A stretch of 64,000 nt of DNA from Periplaneta americana (taxonomy: Eukaryota; Arthropoda; Insecta; Blattodea; Blattidae). Of the stretch, positions 9,850 to 22,434 are shown in pieces. The translations under genes were made by a program, and so were the position numbers. The stretch covers positions 139,103,204 through 139,167,203 of the forward strand of contig NC_091126.1 in the NCBI RefSeq assembly GCF_040183065.1. The letters run 5' to 3'. Under the pieces are notes generated by a model. That model ran no database searches. It saw only the letters and a program-made list of their open reading frames with translations, and was not told where the DNA came from. Every line of letters starts with the position of its first letter. Within the stretch, counting starts at the first letter, position 1.

Positions 9850-10600
9850 AGTTTCATTTTTCATTTCTTTCTTCTATCCCATGCTATAATGTTTTCCTAA
9901 AACATATGCACATCTTCATAAGAAATGTACTTAAGCATTTTACGAATGTCTTGAACTTTGGTTTCTTTGATCGGGGATGAAAAACTGTGTTGGAAAATGT
10001 GGAGAAAGAATGATATTGAAAATGATCAAAAAGTAGAAAGGGAATCGGTTTTGTCACTTGCTGAGTAGAAACTGCCTACTGAAGGGTGCACCAAAAGTAA
10101 CGGTAAACGTAAGATAAGTTCGGAGCAGAACAAGATGTCAGATGATAAACGACATTAAGATCGGCCTATGTGGATCATATGCCGAGACTAACAGGAAGGT
10201 AGAAAATAGAAAATATTGCAGAATGCTTGGTTTTCAGTGAAAGACCTGCTCTTGGGAAAGAAAACTATGAACAAATGAAACTGCATGGATAAAATTTCCT
10301 ATTAGGAAAATCTGGAAAATATTGATAAATTGGTCGCAAGATAAATGTATGTCAAATTGAATGGTTTTGACAATACTATACCAATTTTTCTGTAGAAAAG
10401 CGAAACTCCATAAAGGTTGACACGATGAAGGACACTTTCATTCCTATGGGAATAATAATTGATTATAATAATTTATTTTATTTTACCTGGAAGAGTTAAT
10501 CCTTGAGCCCTTCTCTTCCACTCAACCATGTCTATAATTAATACAAAATGTCGGTAGCAGAAATTCCTATGAAATTGACATTCCTTTTGTGAATGTGTGC
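9850..10600. other. No gene recognised
   Basis: Several short lysine-rich plus-strand frames around 9960-10150 have no recognisable domain. The segment ttttacctggaagagttaat plus cttctcttccactcaacc near 10488-10530 looks like a dispersed insect repeat I could not name. Confidence 0.4.
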
Positions 10601-10603
10601 CCA

Positions 10604-11290
10604 TCAGTTATTGAAATCATACTCATAATCAATTTTCATATTGGTAACTGTAAAATTTTCCTTTCCACTGGAATTTACTATAAGTTCACACACTTCCTTC
10701 ATCGTGTAGATTCTGTCCACATGCCTCGAACTTCTTTTCAAGGCGGCAAAATCCCTGTCTGAAGACAAGAAAGAGTGACCTCTGATGGAGAAATGTCTGA
10801 TATCGAAGAAATGTTTCTGAGGATTTATTGCTATTAAGAATTTGATTAGTGTGCTGCTCTTATTTTGTCTGGGACAACTGTCGCAAAACAACCACAGCTC
10901 TTTAATATACTGGATGGGACACAGTTATTGAAGTAGTGTGCAGGAGAAAATTACATACATCATTAAAACTTTTCTTGGCCTGTCCCTCATGGTAGACACA
11001 AAAGGACATTCCACTAGTTTTCATGTTGTGCACAGAGAAAGCTGAGACGGTAAGCTGGCGATAGTAGTACATATCTTGAACTGGTGTTTAGGAAAGCATA
11101 CAATTTTCATGTAGTCAAATGTGACATCAAGAAAATCCTCTCTCTCTCTCGCTCTCTCTCTCTCTCGGTGCTTAACTTGAATCCATTTTGCAATACTTTT
11201 TACTTCAGCTACAAGTTTAGCACGGTTACTGAGCACATTGGATTTCATTTTGATGCTCTCTTCTTCAAACGCAATAAATGTTCTCAACTA
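10604..11290 (-). pseudogene. DUF7869-like mobile-element protein, C-terminal half
   Basis: On the minus strand from about 11150 the blocks PVQDMYYYRQLTV, SVHNMKTSGMSFCVYHEG and QAKKS are followed, after a stop near 10898, by LFCDSCPRQNKSSTLIKFL and FSIRGHSFLSSDRDFAALK. The D-x-C-x-x-Q-N-K and IRGHS-x-x-x-x-DRDF signatures are those of the arthropod repeated family usually annotated as DUF7869. Upstream codons around 11160-11290 carry a charged helix interrupted by a (CT)n run at 11139-11167. Three or more frame breaks make it a relic. The N-terminal half of a similar protein is found at 25404-25965. Confidence 0.72.
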
Positions 11291-11299
11291 AAGAATTAC

Positions 11300-13378
11300 C
11301 AATGACAAAAGACAAAAAAAAAATTGTTACCTGAGTGTATGATTAAAATTACATGTTATGTAAGTTTCTTCAGTACTCGACAGGCAAACAACTTAAGTCC
11401 AGGACTAAAGTCGTTTTACCCCTTAACCAAATATTTTGCTGCTTAGAAAAACTATACAGAAGTCGTGGATTAAAGTCATTCTGCTACTAAACGATGCCCT
11501 TGCACACAGTAACATAATCATGATCTCAACTCAAAACCCCCAAAATGTCGAGTGAAGTAGTTTTGAAAATTCGCCATTCATTTTGTATTCATGCTAAATT
11601 TAAAGATGCGAAAGTCAATCACCGATCGATGATTGAAGCTTCAAGATTTAGAGTAAAAAATCGAGTACCCATGGCATCACAAGACAGGGAAGGAATTCAA
11701 GTAGGATCCCAACGTAAGTAGTTCCTAAATGAAACGTCACAAGTAAATTCCCGTTCCGGGGTCCGTGGTGAAAAGAAAACTTATGGCGAACTGCATCAAC
11801 GTCGGTTGAAAATGCAGTAATCATAGTTTACGTAACGATGGTTCAACAGTAATCGTGGTTAAAATGCAATTTCTGTGCACCATTCATAATCATCAATTAC
11901 TTAAACATGGTTAGCTGACACTTCATTTAACATGTGTAAAGTCTATGATGGTATACACTTTCTACAGGCACATCATTTTCTTTTGCTAACATTTCTAATA
12001 TTAACCTGGCTATACCTTTGGATTAACGGTCGAGAACCGGAAACACCGTTTGCTACCCCCTTCCACGACCTGAGTTCGATGATACTGGCGTAAAATACAA
12101 ACAAATGACTTTACTAGGTATAGGAGGGAAGAAAAGTAATTCAACCATTTACATCAATTAGGAAATATCGCGATTTTTTAGTTTGGTACTTTTCATTACG
12201 TTTCTGTTTAATCAAAATACAGTACACTATTAACAATAAGTGTTTTTACTCACGAACTGAGTTATCCATACGAACGTATTCATTATGCATGTATATTATA
12301 CTGTCCACAGCACATTTGCGTACCATATAGAGAATGAAGTTAAATTGAAATTAATCATAATACGGATATTCAAACATATTTTTGAAAATGGTGACCGTTC
12401 ATTTATATACAGTCTTCAGTTCTTTTGTGCATATTATCGCAATATAGACTATTGCATCTAATTCCAATTACCAGTTTCATTCTTCGTACTAGTATTTCAT
12501 GTTGAAATAATTCTGTACCTACTCTATTAAAGAGTACCTTACGTACTGTACTTCACTTCTGCCCGATCCGAAAAGATAAAATTACTCAGACATGCTATCT
12601 ACTGTCTGTCCAGATGGTTTTATCGCAGGATAGTAGAAAGGAGGAAAATCACGTGACAATTAATTAACGAGGCCCTTTTATTTAAGTTATTTCAAACAGT
12701 TGTATAATATTACGTAGACGTTCAATTTCTAACAGAAATTAATGTTTTCAGAAAAGAACTAAGACAGCCGAGGCACTAGCATTTACAGAGAGGCGAGCAG
12801 AAGCAGGTGGGGGAAATCGGGATGCGACGTAGGCAAACGGACTACAGTATCTGTGCGAAAATATGATTCAATATTGAAAGCTCTTTCGTCAATGGAAAAC
12901 GCGAAAATATTTCTGGAACGTATTATACTCACTAACTCAGTACTGTTTGTGTTTACTATGACCGTAAAGCGACTTTGACTGTATATGCCTGGTTCTGTGT
13001 TGAGAACGGTTGGAAGTTTACTAGTAGACGGGGTGAGAGTGAAGTGCATTAAAAAACTCAGGTAGAATAAAAATTGAAGTAAAAATAAAATGATGTCCCA
13101 GTACAAAATGACTAAAGTGAAGAATCCACATCTCTGCAAAGATAATAGTCTACGTCTAAAAACGACTGTGCTTACTCCGTTCTACATCGAAAGGAACGTA
13201 TCCTATACTTTCCCGTTGCATTTGTTTGCTTTTGGGGTGCTGTTATTTTTGCGAGTTGCATTTCTGTTTTTCAGTGCTATTAGGTTAAAATTGTACAAAA
13301 TGGAAAATTGAATGCAAAAATGATTATATCCTAATGTGAGGTTGAAGTATAGATAGGCTTAATTACCAGATTTAAACA
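11300..13378. other. Long stretch without a recognised gene
   Basis: No repeat from elsewhere in the window was recognised. On the minus strand at 12783-12915 a short piece, FAFSIDERAFNIESYFRTDT, resembles the opening of helix-turn-helix transposases of the IS630/Tc1/mariner group, but nothing downstream supports it. A minus-strand open frame of 118 codons (12783-13139) covers it and is otherwise unremarkable. Confidence 0.4.
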
Positions 13379-13389
13379 TATTATGTAAA

Positions 13390-13641
13390 TTTTTAGTAGG
13401 TTATTTTACGACGCTTTATCAACAGCTTAGGTTATTTAGCGCCTAAATGAGATGAAGGTGATAATGCCGGTGAAGTGATTCCGGGGTCCAACACCGAAAG
13501 TTACCCAGCCTTTGCTCATATTGTGTTGAGGGAATACCCCGGAAAAAACCTCAACCAGGTAACTTGCCCCGACCGGGAATCGAACCCGGGCCACCTGGTT
13601 TCGCGGCTAGACGAGCTAACCGTTACTCCACAGGTGTGGAC
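13390..13641 (-). mobile_element. SINE-A copy with target duplication
   Basis: A tRNA-derived SINE reads on the minus strand from 13641 (gtccacacctgtggagtaac) through the B box gggttcgattcccggtcg, ggttgaggttttttccgggg, and a 3-prime tail gcgtcgtaaaataacctact. It is flanked by tattatgtaaa on both sides (13379-13389 and 13642-13652). The direct repeat and the tail show that it arrived by target-primed reverse transcription. The anticodon-arm region is tRNA-like but no working tRNA is implied. Confidence 0.93.
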
Positions 13642-13652
13642 TATTATGTAAA

Positions 13653-14048
13653 AAAAAGATGGAATATGCATAAAGGAAAAGGATGCAGAAGGTAAGTAGG
13701 AATGTGTGTACGATCCAGGACCCCTTTTACACCAGGGCATTGTGCAGTATCTTAAGATCCATCCATAGCCTTTCTTCGTTCAGCCAGTGACGTAGAGTAA
13801 GAGATATTCAAGTCTTCCCTTTCTGCATAGAAATATAATACAAGCAACCAATCCTTACGAGAAATATGGCCGTTTTTGTGTTATTTCAAGTTTTCCATTT
13901 CTTGTAGTAGAAATGAACTGTAGATTTTGATAAACAGAATCCCTCCTGAAATTTTCTGTCACCTAATTCCTCGTAAGAATTCTCTCTTTCAACTAAAGAA
14001 ACATCACGCCCACCATCATCTCTATCCAATTAATTCAAATACTGTACA
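13653..14048. other. No gene seen
   Basis: Anonymous AT-rich sequence between a SINE and the piggyBac-type element. Confidence 0.45.
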
Positions 14049-16472
14049 CCCTCGAGGACTGGGTCATGGGTATTTTTGACCCGAGCCATATACAATGCCC
14101 TATTGTTTCTCATTGGAAAACCCTTCTTTTCTGCAGCCTTCAGTACCTTCCAACGGGATCCTGTATTAAACATCGCAGGTGTTCACATGTCTCTTTTGTT
14201 GACAGAAGTCCAGTTATTTCTTTGATAGTAAGGGTGGGTCAGTTTTACCCATGGCGCCAGTCCTCGCGTAAAGCTTTAGTGAACAGTGCGCTTCCTTCTC
14301 TCTCGTGTCTAAAAGTGTGGAATAGTCAGTGTAGTTTTGTATAGCAGTTAAGATGTATTATGAAGAGGAACAAGAGCACATACAGAGGTTAATCAATGAA
14401 GTGTTTCCAGAAAAGCAGCCTGAAGAAGGAACTGGTGGTGATTCTAGTGACAATGAAGGAGATCGCGTATCGGAAGGTGAACATGACACTAGTACTGAAA
14501 TAAGTGCAGATTCTAGTGAAAGTGACGATGAAACAAGTGACATAGACTGTAATGTTATTTTCGGTAAGGACAAAACTACTGAATGGAAAGATACACCTCG
14601 TCAAACACGAAATGTGCGAACGAGAGCGGCAAATATTGTTACACATTTACCCGGAGTAAAAGGTAGGGCTAAATCTGTGGATACTCCGTCCGGTATATTT
14701 TATTGTTTTTTTTACCAATGAAATGATTGAGAATATATCTGATTGCACTAACCGATATAAAACGAAAATTCAACCTAATTTTTCGAGAGAAATAAATGCA
14801 ACTAAAACAGATCCTACCGAAATAAAAGCTTTGATACGTTTATTATTTCTTGGTGGTGTATTGCTATCGTCTCACTTGAACTGCAAGGATTTGTTTTCTA
14901 CTGATGGAACGGGAGTGGAAAGATTTCCAGCCACAATGTCAATGTACCGATTTCTGTTTATCTTGCGATGCCTTAGGTTTGACAATATTGAAACAAGAGA
15001 TGATAGAAAACTACTGGACAATCTTGCACCAATTCGAGACTTATTTGAGGCATTCGTTAGTAATTGCAAAACGAATTATTGCATTAGTGAGTACGCAACA
15101 ATAGATGAGAAACTTGAATCATTTCGCGGGAAATGCAAATTTAGACAATATTTGCCTTCAAAGCCAGCTAAGTATGGAATAAAAATTTTTGCACTTGCTG
15201 ACGCGAAAACGTTCTATACATTGAACCTGGAGATTTATGCCGGAAAACAACCGGAAGGTCCTTATAAAGTAGACAACTCACCTTCGGCCGTTGTGAAGAG
15301 ATTAGTAGAACCAATCAGTGGTACAGGCCGCAATGTAACTTGTGATAATTGGTTTACGAGCGTGCCGTTGGCGAAACACTTGCTGGACAGCAATCGTCTT
15401 ACATTAGTTGGGACAATACGAAAAAATAAAAGAGAGATTCCCCCTGGTTTTGTTCAGCACAAAAGTAGAGCCCAATACTCCAGTAAATTTGTATTTGATG
15501 ATCAAATGACTCTTGTGTCATATGTTCCTAAGAAGGGAAAAACCGTACTTCTGTTATCAACGATGCACTACGATGCACCCATTGACAATGAAACTGGAGT
15601 CAAACAAAAACCAGAAATAAACACGTTTTACAACTGCACCAAATCTGGTGTCGATGTTGTTGATGCACTTTGTGCCACGTACAATGTCGGACGTGTGAGC
15701 AATCGCTGGCCACTTACCATTTTTATGCCATTCTAAATGTAGCTCGTATAAACTCTCTCGTCATCTATCAATCAAAGAAGTCGGAAAAAGTAATCAGAAG
15801 AGAATTTCTGAAGCGGTTGTCGGAGGAAATGGTCCTCGATCATATGAAACCTCGCCTGAATATGGAGAACCTTCCTCGTTCGCTTAGATCGAGAATTAGT
15901 GGATATGTGGGTGAAGAAACTCCGATGCCAGGACCTCCACCTAAGAAAAGCAGGACAAGATGTGGATATTGCCCTTCCAGTGCCGACAGGAAAACAAAAA
16001 CTGAGTGCCATATCTGTGCAACAATGATTTGTCGTGAACATACCACTCCAACTTGTTACCAGTGTGCAGAAAAAGCTAGTGGCAGTCGCGACTGAAACAA
16101 TGAACTTTGGACATCCATTCCTGTTTTATGAATTGATAGTATAATTTTTGTAATTGACTGTGAGTATTCTATAATACTTTTACAAATAATTTTTACTTGA
16201 TGTTTTTATAATAAATGTGTGATTATCCTATTCATTTCGTTCAAATCAATTCTCAGAGCGAACTTTATTTCAACAATAATTTTGTTTTTAAATGCATGGT
16301 AAAGTTCTGTATTAAGTGGAAAAATACATATTATAGTTGTAGATACATAACCGTAACTAATACAACCACTATTGTTTAATTAAAAATTAATTATTTATTA
16401 GCATTAACTGACGGGTCAAAATTACCCAGCGCCAGTCCTCACGTTTAATTTCTTCGCGCCTGTTGTCGAGGG
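14049..16472 (+). mobile_element. piggyBac-type element, 2424 bp
   Basis: The ends are ccctcgaggactgg at 14049 and, in reverse, ccctcgacaacagg at 16472. The right end is followed by TTAA (16473-16476), the piggyBac target site; the left flank reads TACA, so that copy of the duplication has decayed or was never perfect. A sub-terminal motif gggtca..ttacccagcgccagtcctc occurs at 16413 and 14236 and inverted at 14053-14083. The one gene inside is a piggyBac transposase. A poly(A) signal aataaa is present near 16211. Confidence 0.9.
14353..16095 (+). pseudogene. piggyBac transposase with two single-base indels
   Basis: The coding region starts at ATG 14353 and ends at TGA 16093-16095, about 580 codons, near the family's usual size. 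An acidic N-terminal arm (EEGTGGDSSDNEGD) precedes the DDE_Tnp_1_7 core. Acidic catalytic positions are visible in YATIDEKLESFRG, TCDNWFTSVPLA and SGVDVVDALCATYNVGR. A C-terminal cysteine-rich finger follows (RCGYC, ECHIC, REHTTPTCYQC). The frame shifts only twice. One extra T lies in the eight-T run at 14706-14713, and one missing T in the five-T run near 15719-15723; the two cancel. Both lie in homopolymers, so they may be sequencing errors. The gene is either intact in the animal or very recently dead. Confidence 0.92.
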
Positions 16473-16638
16473 TTAATAATCCTCTTCGAAATAATTACCT
16501 GTAGATCTGGCCGCCATTTTGTTTTACTTGCCATATTAATCACTGGTTATCTCCTTTAACCGCTCTAATATGACCGGTTAGACATTACCGTGGTTAACCT
16601 CCTATTTAAGTCCTAACCGATATCGATGCACCATAAAA

Positions 16639-16990
<352 letters not shown>

Positions 16991-17829
16991 TATTAGAATG
17001 ATAGTATGCATGTACGATACACTTTGAGAGTACCATAGTGGAATATTTTGAGCTGGGTCTAATTCTTGAAAGTCGCTTCCTATGAAGAGGAAACATATTG
17101 CATGCCCTTCATTATTACTGTTCTTTTCAGAGACATATAGTCTTCCTTTCTAAACGGAAACAAAAATAGAACATTCAAACCTACACGACTGTAATTGCAT
17201 TTCCGAAAGACGATGACGTATTTTACGTACCTACAGATTTATCCTACATATAGCGCACTACTTTTTCTGCAAGTCTAGTTACTAGGAATATATATGAGCA
17301 GACTGAATAGAGTTTTTGATGTTATCTTGTTAAAACTTACCTTTTAATCTCATTTGAATTAAAAGATCTACATAAAATACCACTGCAGCAGAAAAGCAAC
17401 TGAAACGCGTAAAAAAAATTGCATTCAAAAACCCAGGATACAGCAAAAGACTAAAATAAATGCTCCTTAGCAAGAAGAGTTCTGATAATAGCAAAGAGAA
17501 CTGTCCACGTCTATATCTGTCTTGGTAGTACCAAAATAACTAAACATGTATTTTTTGTATTACGTTAAATTCGTAATGAAACACTATTTTACATCTTGTC
17601 AGCCTTTGTCAAGACTTCTTTCTGCGAAGATAACAAAGTACATCCGTAGGTTTTGAAAGGAATAACAGTGACTGCTTTCTGCTCTGTACCCATTAAATGA
17701 TGTAACACATATACATAACATTCCTCGAAGAGTGATCAATAACATTAGTCAACAGCCATTTTGTAATCTAAACTAAAACATATAGTATTACATGATTTTA
17801 ACTTCGAGAGCAAGATGCATAAGTAAAAA
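16991..17829. other. No gene seen
   Basis: No recognisable feature; ordinary AT-rich sequence. Confidence 0.45.
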
Positions 17830-18312
17830 GCAAAACTTACATTATATAAAACAGTCGTAAGACCAATTGTGCTTTGTGGCAGTGAAACTTGGACTCTGTC
17901 GAAGAAAATGGAACAACAACTGATGACATCGGAAAGAAACATTCTAAGGAAAATCTATGGTCCTAAATATGAGAATGGGCACTGGAGAAGTAGATATAAT
18001 ACAGAACTAAAAACTCAATATAAATCTCCAGATATTGTTGCTGAAATCAAAGCCCGTAGGTTGAAATGGTTAGGACATGTAATCAGGATGAATGATCAGA
18101 GAATACCAAAAAAGATTCTAAACACAAAACCGAAGGCAGGCGCAAAATTGGCAGACAGAAACTAAGATGGTTGGATGGAGTGGAGGACGATTTATGGACT
18201 CTAGGCGTGAGAAGATGGAGGCAGAAGGCTCTGGTTGGACAGGAATGGACCAAGACCCTAAGGGAGGCCAAGGCTAGACTACAAGGGCCGTAGTGCCAAA
18301 GAAGAAGAAGAT
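17830..18312 (+). pseudogene. Non-LTR retrotransposon, 3-prime end (LINE-B)
   Basis: A 5-prime-truncated LINE starts within the C-terminal part of the reverse transcriptase protein. It reads LYKTVVRPIVLCGSETWTLS, ILRKIYGPKYENGHWRSRYN and RRLKWLGHVIRMNDQRIPKK. After a frameshift near 18140 it continues KLRWLDGVEDDLWTLG, RRWRQKAL and ARLQGP, then stop. The end is a short (GAA)n-like tail (aagaagaagaag, 18301-18312). The C-terminal signature RRLKWLGHV..R..KK is common to RTE/Jockey-like insect LINEs; I cannot fix the clade. Confidence 0.85.
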
Positions 18313-18500
18313 TACATGATTTTTATACTCTAAATTCGAATATATCTTCACGAAGCCTCTATCGGGCTCTGTTTTGGAGTTACAAGCTACGAAATTGAAA
18401 ACAAACACAAAAACAAACATTTTCTTGCACATTACTTAGTCTCTAAAAACCACCACTGATCACTGAAAACTTGATTTTTGTCTTTCGGCAAGGATTTTAT

Positions 18501-18900
18501 ATAACCTTACGATGGCAGAGTAATCAGACCTCCGGCCTGACACGCAGGCGGCCCGGGTTCGAGTTCCGGTCAGATCTGGGATTTTTTCATTGAAAATTCT
18601 ATAGTTGGGGTTTTTCTCGTGGTTCACCCTTTCCTCGCCATATTAGGCATCTACGTCATACCGTCAACATTTCTCAATTTAGTCATCATTCCATTGTATT
18701 ACCTATCGCTGACTTGCGACGCACGGAGAGGGCTGACCTAGGGTCGACGGGGTTGCCTGCTCGAAACCTTAGTACGCAGCGAACATTATTGTAGTCAGCC
18801 GGTGTTGGTTTGGGAATGCGCCCAGCTTGAGGGTTAGCGCAATAGATCTTAAAAGGTTGTAGTGCTGGTTTATAGTGCCCCGTCCCCTAAATTCCATTCC
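18501..18900 (+). mobile_element. SINE-B copy
   Basis: A tRNA-like head (B box gggttcgagttccggtca) is followed by a body of about 320 bp that includes cgacgcacggagagggctga, ggttgcctgctcgaaacc and gtagtgctggtttatagtgc. The same body, in reverse, is at 61745-62167. Imperfect flanking repeats (aaggattttat at 18490, aaggacttgta at 18901) suggest the target duplication. It is unrelated in sequence to SINE-A apart from the tRNA-like promoter. Confidence 0.88.
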
Positions 18901-19132
18901 AAGGACTTGTAATCTTTTTTGCGAATAAGTACAAATGTCAAAAACTCCTGATGAATATATTCTAGGTTTACCGGTGGAAGAGTAATGCTACCTGAGCTGT
19001 CCTTCAATCCGTAGCTCAATATCCTATCTTTTCACGCAAACAGTTGTAAAGAAAGCATGACTGAGTTAACAAGTGCGAGTTTTCTCTATTAAAGTATTTT
19101 ATTATGGTGTTACGTCTTTAAATTAATTATTA

Positions 19133-19378
19133 GTCCACACCTGTGGAGTAACGGTCAGCGCGTCTGGCTGCGAAACCAGGTGGCCCGGGTTCGAATCCCG
19201 GTCGGGGTAAGTTACCTGGTTGAGGTTTTTCCCGGGGTTTTCCCTCAACCCAATACGAGCAAATGTTGGGTAACTTTCGGTGCTGGACCCCGGATTCATT
19301 TCACCGGCATTGTCACCTTCATTTCATTCAGACGCTAAATAACCTGAGATGTTGATACAGCGTCGTAAAATAACCCAA
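19133..19378 (+). mobile_element. SINE-A copy, plus orientation
   Basis: It begins gtccacacctgtggagtaac, has the B box gggttcgaatcccggtcg and the conserved middle gggttttccctcaac, and ends gcgtcgtaaaataaccc. This is the reference orientation used here for the family. The flanks are both AT-rich (aattaattatta and aattaaaaaataa), so the exact duplication cannot be set. Confidence 0.92.
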
Positions 19379-19389
19379 TTAAAAAATAA

Positions 19390-20150
19390 TTTGTAACAAA
19401 TTCAAACACAAAACAAATGATAGTAGTAGAGATTCACAGTAAGTAAACATGCGACACCACATCAAGTTCTGTTCGCAAGTATGTAAGGTATCCGAATAAT
19501 TTCTGTTATATTTTTCTGGAAAATTCACTCTGACATCACAAAAGAAATACATTACACCCATTATTGCAAAAGCTTACAGACTCTAGCTTGGCTGTCCTCT
19601 AGCTGGATAGGATAGAATCTGGACTCCCAAGACATTTTGCTGTTGTTCTTGGCTTTGTAATTTTATTCGAGTGGCAGAAAGGTAATAAGAGAGCTATGCT
19701 TTTTTAAATTCCGATGATTTCGCGAGAACCTAACGACCATGCAACAGGATGCTGCTTTTGCTTGACAAAATGTTCACGATTTACTGTAAAATCAAACAGT
19801 TAGCACTTGTTTATCCCAAAGTGGTATCAGTGTCGATTAAATCCAGACATAAACTCCACAAGATTTTTCGTTTGGTACTTTGTTCTTGTGCAGCGCCAAA
19901 TCAAGATCATGCTCGCATTGTAATCGTATTCCTAATAGAAAGAATCCACATTTATTCCATTGTATTATTAGTCATGAAGTTATAGTATCGAAATAGTTCA
20001 CCCTGCAAACGTTACATTCCCGTTTTCGTCCTGGTACCCCATTTGTCGGTCTGGTTTTAAAGGTGTATTCACGTCAAAACTCTTCCAAGGACGCTGGAAC
20101 CTACTAGTTATGATGCGGAACCAAAGCAACCACTGCTGGTTTCTATACAT
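19390..20150. other. No gene seen
   Basis: No recognised protein, RNA or repeat. Confidence 0.45.
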
Positions 20151-20264
20151 CAGCGGTGACCAAAACTCGAACGGCAGTGATTAAACGCGAGAGACAGTCT
20201 ATGAAGTAAAGGGACGGGGGAGAGGTACTTGGCATGAAAATTGCAACGAGTGGTGGTTCGTGCA

Positions 20265-20655
20265 CTAACATTGAGTTATTTATCAGCCCGCTAATAAAAA
20301 TCACAAGCTATGCTCTATCAGTAATGTCACTACTGTCATCAAGAGCCAATAAAAAAATATCTTTTTTCCTTTTTTTTTAATATTCCTCATGAACACAATC
20401 AGAAAACTCCTGAATTCTCTTCTGGATATTTAGCCGAGAAAGCGCAGTTTTTTTTTTTCAAAATTAATTAACTTTCATTGGACAAATTATTTTAGCCACC
20501 TTGATCATTACGCTTTTAAAAAATCTCCTCCGTTGGAAGGCTTAAGAGAACGAGCTATTTCGCTCGCCACTAGACAGCTGGCTTCCTTACATTTTATTTG
20601 CCATCTTTCTCTTCATGACGATGATTTATGGCTAATTTCAGTTCTTGGAGTTTAA
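20265..20655 (-). pseudogene. hAT transposase relic
   Basis: On the minus strand, shifting frame several times, I read AIKLQELKLAINHRHEEKDG, then EASCLVASEIARSLKPSNGG followed by DFLK, and further on LALDDSSDITDRA followed by LVIFI. The last is the LALDEStDv(s/t)DtAqL block of animal hAT transposases of the ZBED/SCAND3 type, and the first two match the region before it. Nothing remains of the dimerisation domain. Many stops: an old relic. Confidence 0.8.
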
Positions 20656-20705
20656 TAGCTCGTTTCATTACTACACTAGCACGTAATATTCAATCAGTTT
20701 CTCTG

Positions 20706-20850
20706 TATTATTATTATTATTATTATTATTGTTATTATTATTACTATTATTATTATTATTAATATTACTGCTACTACTACTAATACTGCTGCTGCTGGTA
20801 ATGCTATCAGTATTGTTATTATTATTACTATTATTAGTATCATTATTATT
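20706..20850. repeat. (ATT)n / imperfect (CTA)n microsatellite
   Basis: Imperfect run of ATT with GTT, ACT and CTG variants, inside the hAT element. Similar (AAT)n runs lie at 21018-21062 and 21457-21495 at the head of each copy of the duplicated right end. Confidence 0.9.
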
Positions 20851-21017
20851 ATTTATTAAATCAATAACTAGTAAATAACTGATAATAGTCATCAAAAGAT
20901 TTTAAAAATGAAAATGGAGATATAGCGTAGTCTAGTAATTATTTTATAGGCCTACTTCAAGGGAAGATGTAGACCTATATATTCAGGCACTTATATAAAA
21001 GTTATGGTAACACTTGC

Positions 21018-21065
<48 letters not shown>

Positions 21066-21453
21066 CTATTATGCCTGTGTATTCAGCGTAATGTCCTGTA
21101 ATGTCGCTTCTATATACTACTGCTAATAATTGAACCGTTGAGCAAAGCAACATATTATATTTTCTCCGACAGAAGAGCGAATAAATTCCTCTTCCCATTC
21201 TGTTCGAAACCTTCTGTTCCTACTAGAGACAGAGGGTTTATAGAGCGACATGGTACCGTCACTGCTTACCTTCAGTAAGTAAGCGAGACAGAGAGCAATG
21301 TATAGGAATGCCCCCTTACCAGTATGAATGTCTTTGATTACACGATGTAATCACGATACCCACTTTGGTCACCGCTGTTCTAGGGAGAAGATCTAAAAAT
21401 ATCAGTATTCATGCACGTACAGAAGAATTGTAGAAACACATACTTAGTGGCCA

Positions 21454-21496
<43 letters not shown>

Positions 21497-21784
21497 ATTA
21501 TTCAGCGTGGCAATTAATGTTTCTAATTGAACCATTGAGCAAAGTAAACACATTACATTTTGTCTAACAGAACAACAAAAAAGTTCTCCTTCTCATTCAT
21601 TACGAAACCACCTCTTACTACTTGTAGAAACAGAGTTTGTAGAGCAATATGGTGCCGCCACTGCTTGCCTTCAGTACGTGAATAAAGCACACAGCAGTGT
21701 ACAGGAAACTCCCCGTACCCGCTTGAATATCTGTGATTACACGATGTAATCAAGACACCCGTTTTGGTCACCACTGCTATACAG

Positions 21785-22434
21785 TGAAACATCCGATTCG
21801 ACGTACAAACGAAAGTCAACAAAAACATACTTCTGATTCAAAGCACCAGTTTTTACGTTTATTTGAAAATCTTTACAAATTAAAACCATATTTAGTTTGT
21901 TCTTTTTATTAAAACGTTCGCTAGGACTCAATTTTAAGGGATTATAACACTGACAAGCAATGAAATACTCCTTTAAATAAAACTAAGTGAGCTTTATGTA
22001 TTGAGATGTGCTGATAACGAAGATGACATCCATTTTGCTGTATCACCTTCACCCTCATTTTATAGTTATATGGTTTCCGGTCTCCGCATCCGGCTTAACG
22101 TTTGGTTCCAAATAAATGGATAACAAACTTTTACCAATCTGTATGTTTATGAACGGCACTTAATATTTGGTGAAGGGAACATCTGACAGTATATTAATGT
22201 CCTGTTTCTCTGTTAAGATTGTTCTTTTGTCAATTGCCTTCTTAGTAATGCGTTAACTTTCTTTCTGATCGCTTCGCGAGTAGCCGTATTTTATGTTTGT
22301 GTATGTTCGTGAAATTGTAAATCTAAGTGTGTATTGTGAAGTGAGGTGTAAGGTGTATTTTATCAAAATGATAATATCATTCATCTTAATTGTTTTTTTA
22401 ATTATAACATTTTAACTCAATTATTGAGTTCCCC
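21785..22434. other. No gene seen
   Basis: AT-rich. It may contain upstream parts of the relic gene that follows, but no motif is readable. Confidence 0.4.

Larger units (their letters stand above)
20151..21776 (-). mobile_element. hAT element with a duplicated right end
   Basis: The left terminus is cagcggtgaccaaaa (20151) and the right is the reverse complement, ttttggtcaccactg (ending 21776). The flanking octamers are ctatacat (20143-20150) and ctatacag (21777-21784), one mismatch, the 8-bp duplication expected of hAT. Transposase remnants are on the minus strand at 20265-20655. The last ~320 bp are present twice, at about 21030-21377 and 21457-21776, each copy ending in a terminal repeat (ctttggtcaccgctg at 21363-21377) and each preceded by an (AAT)n run. 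Confidence 0.85.

Noticed and set aside
12783-13139. A 118-codon minus-strand gene
   Set aside because: Only a short stretch resembles a transposase N-terminus, and the rest has no pattern; kept as a remark under the gap.
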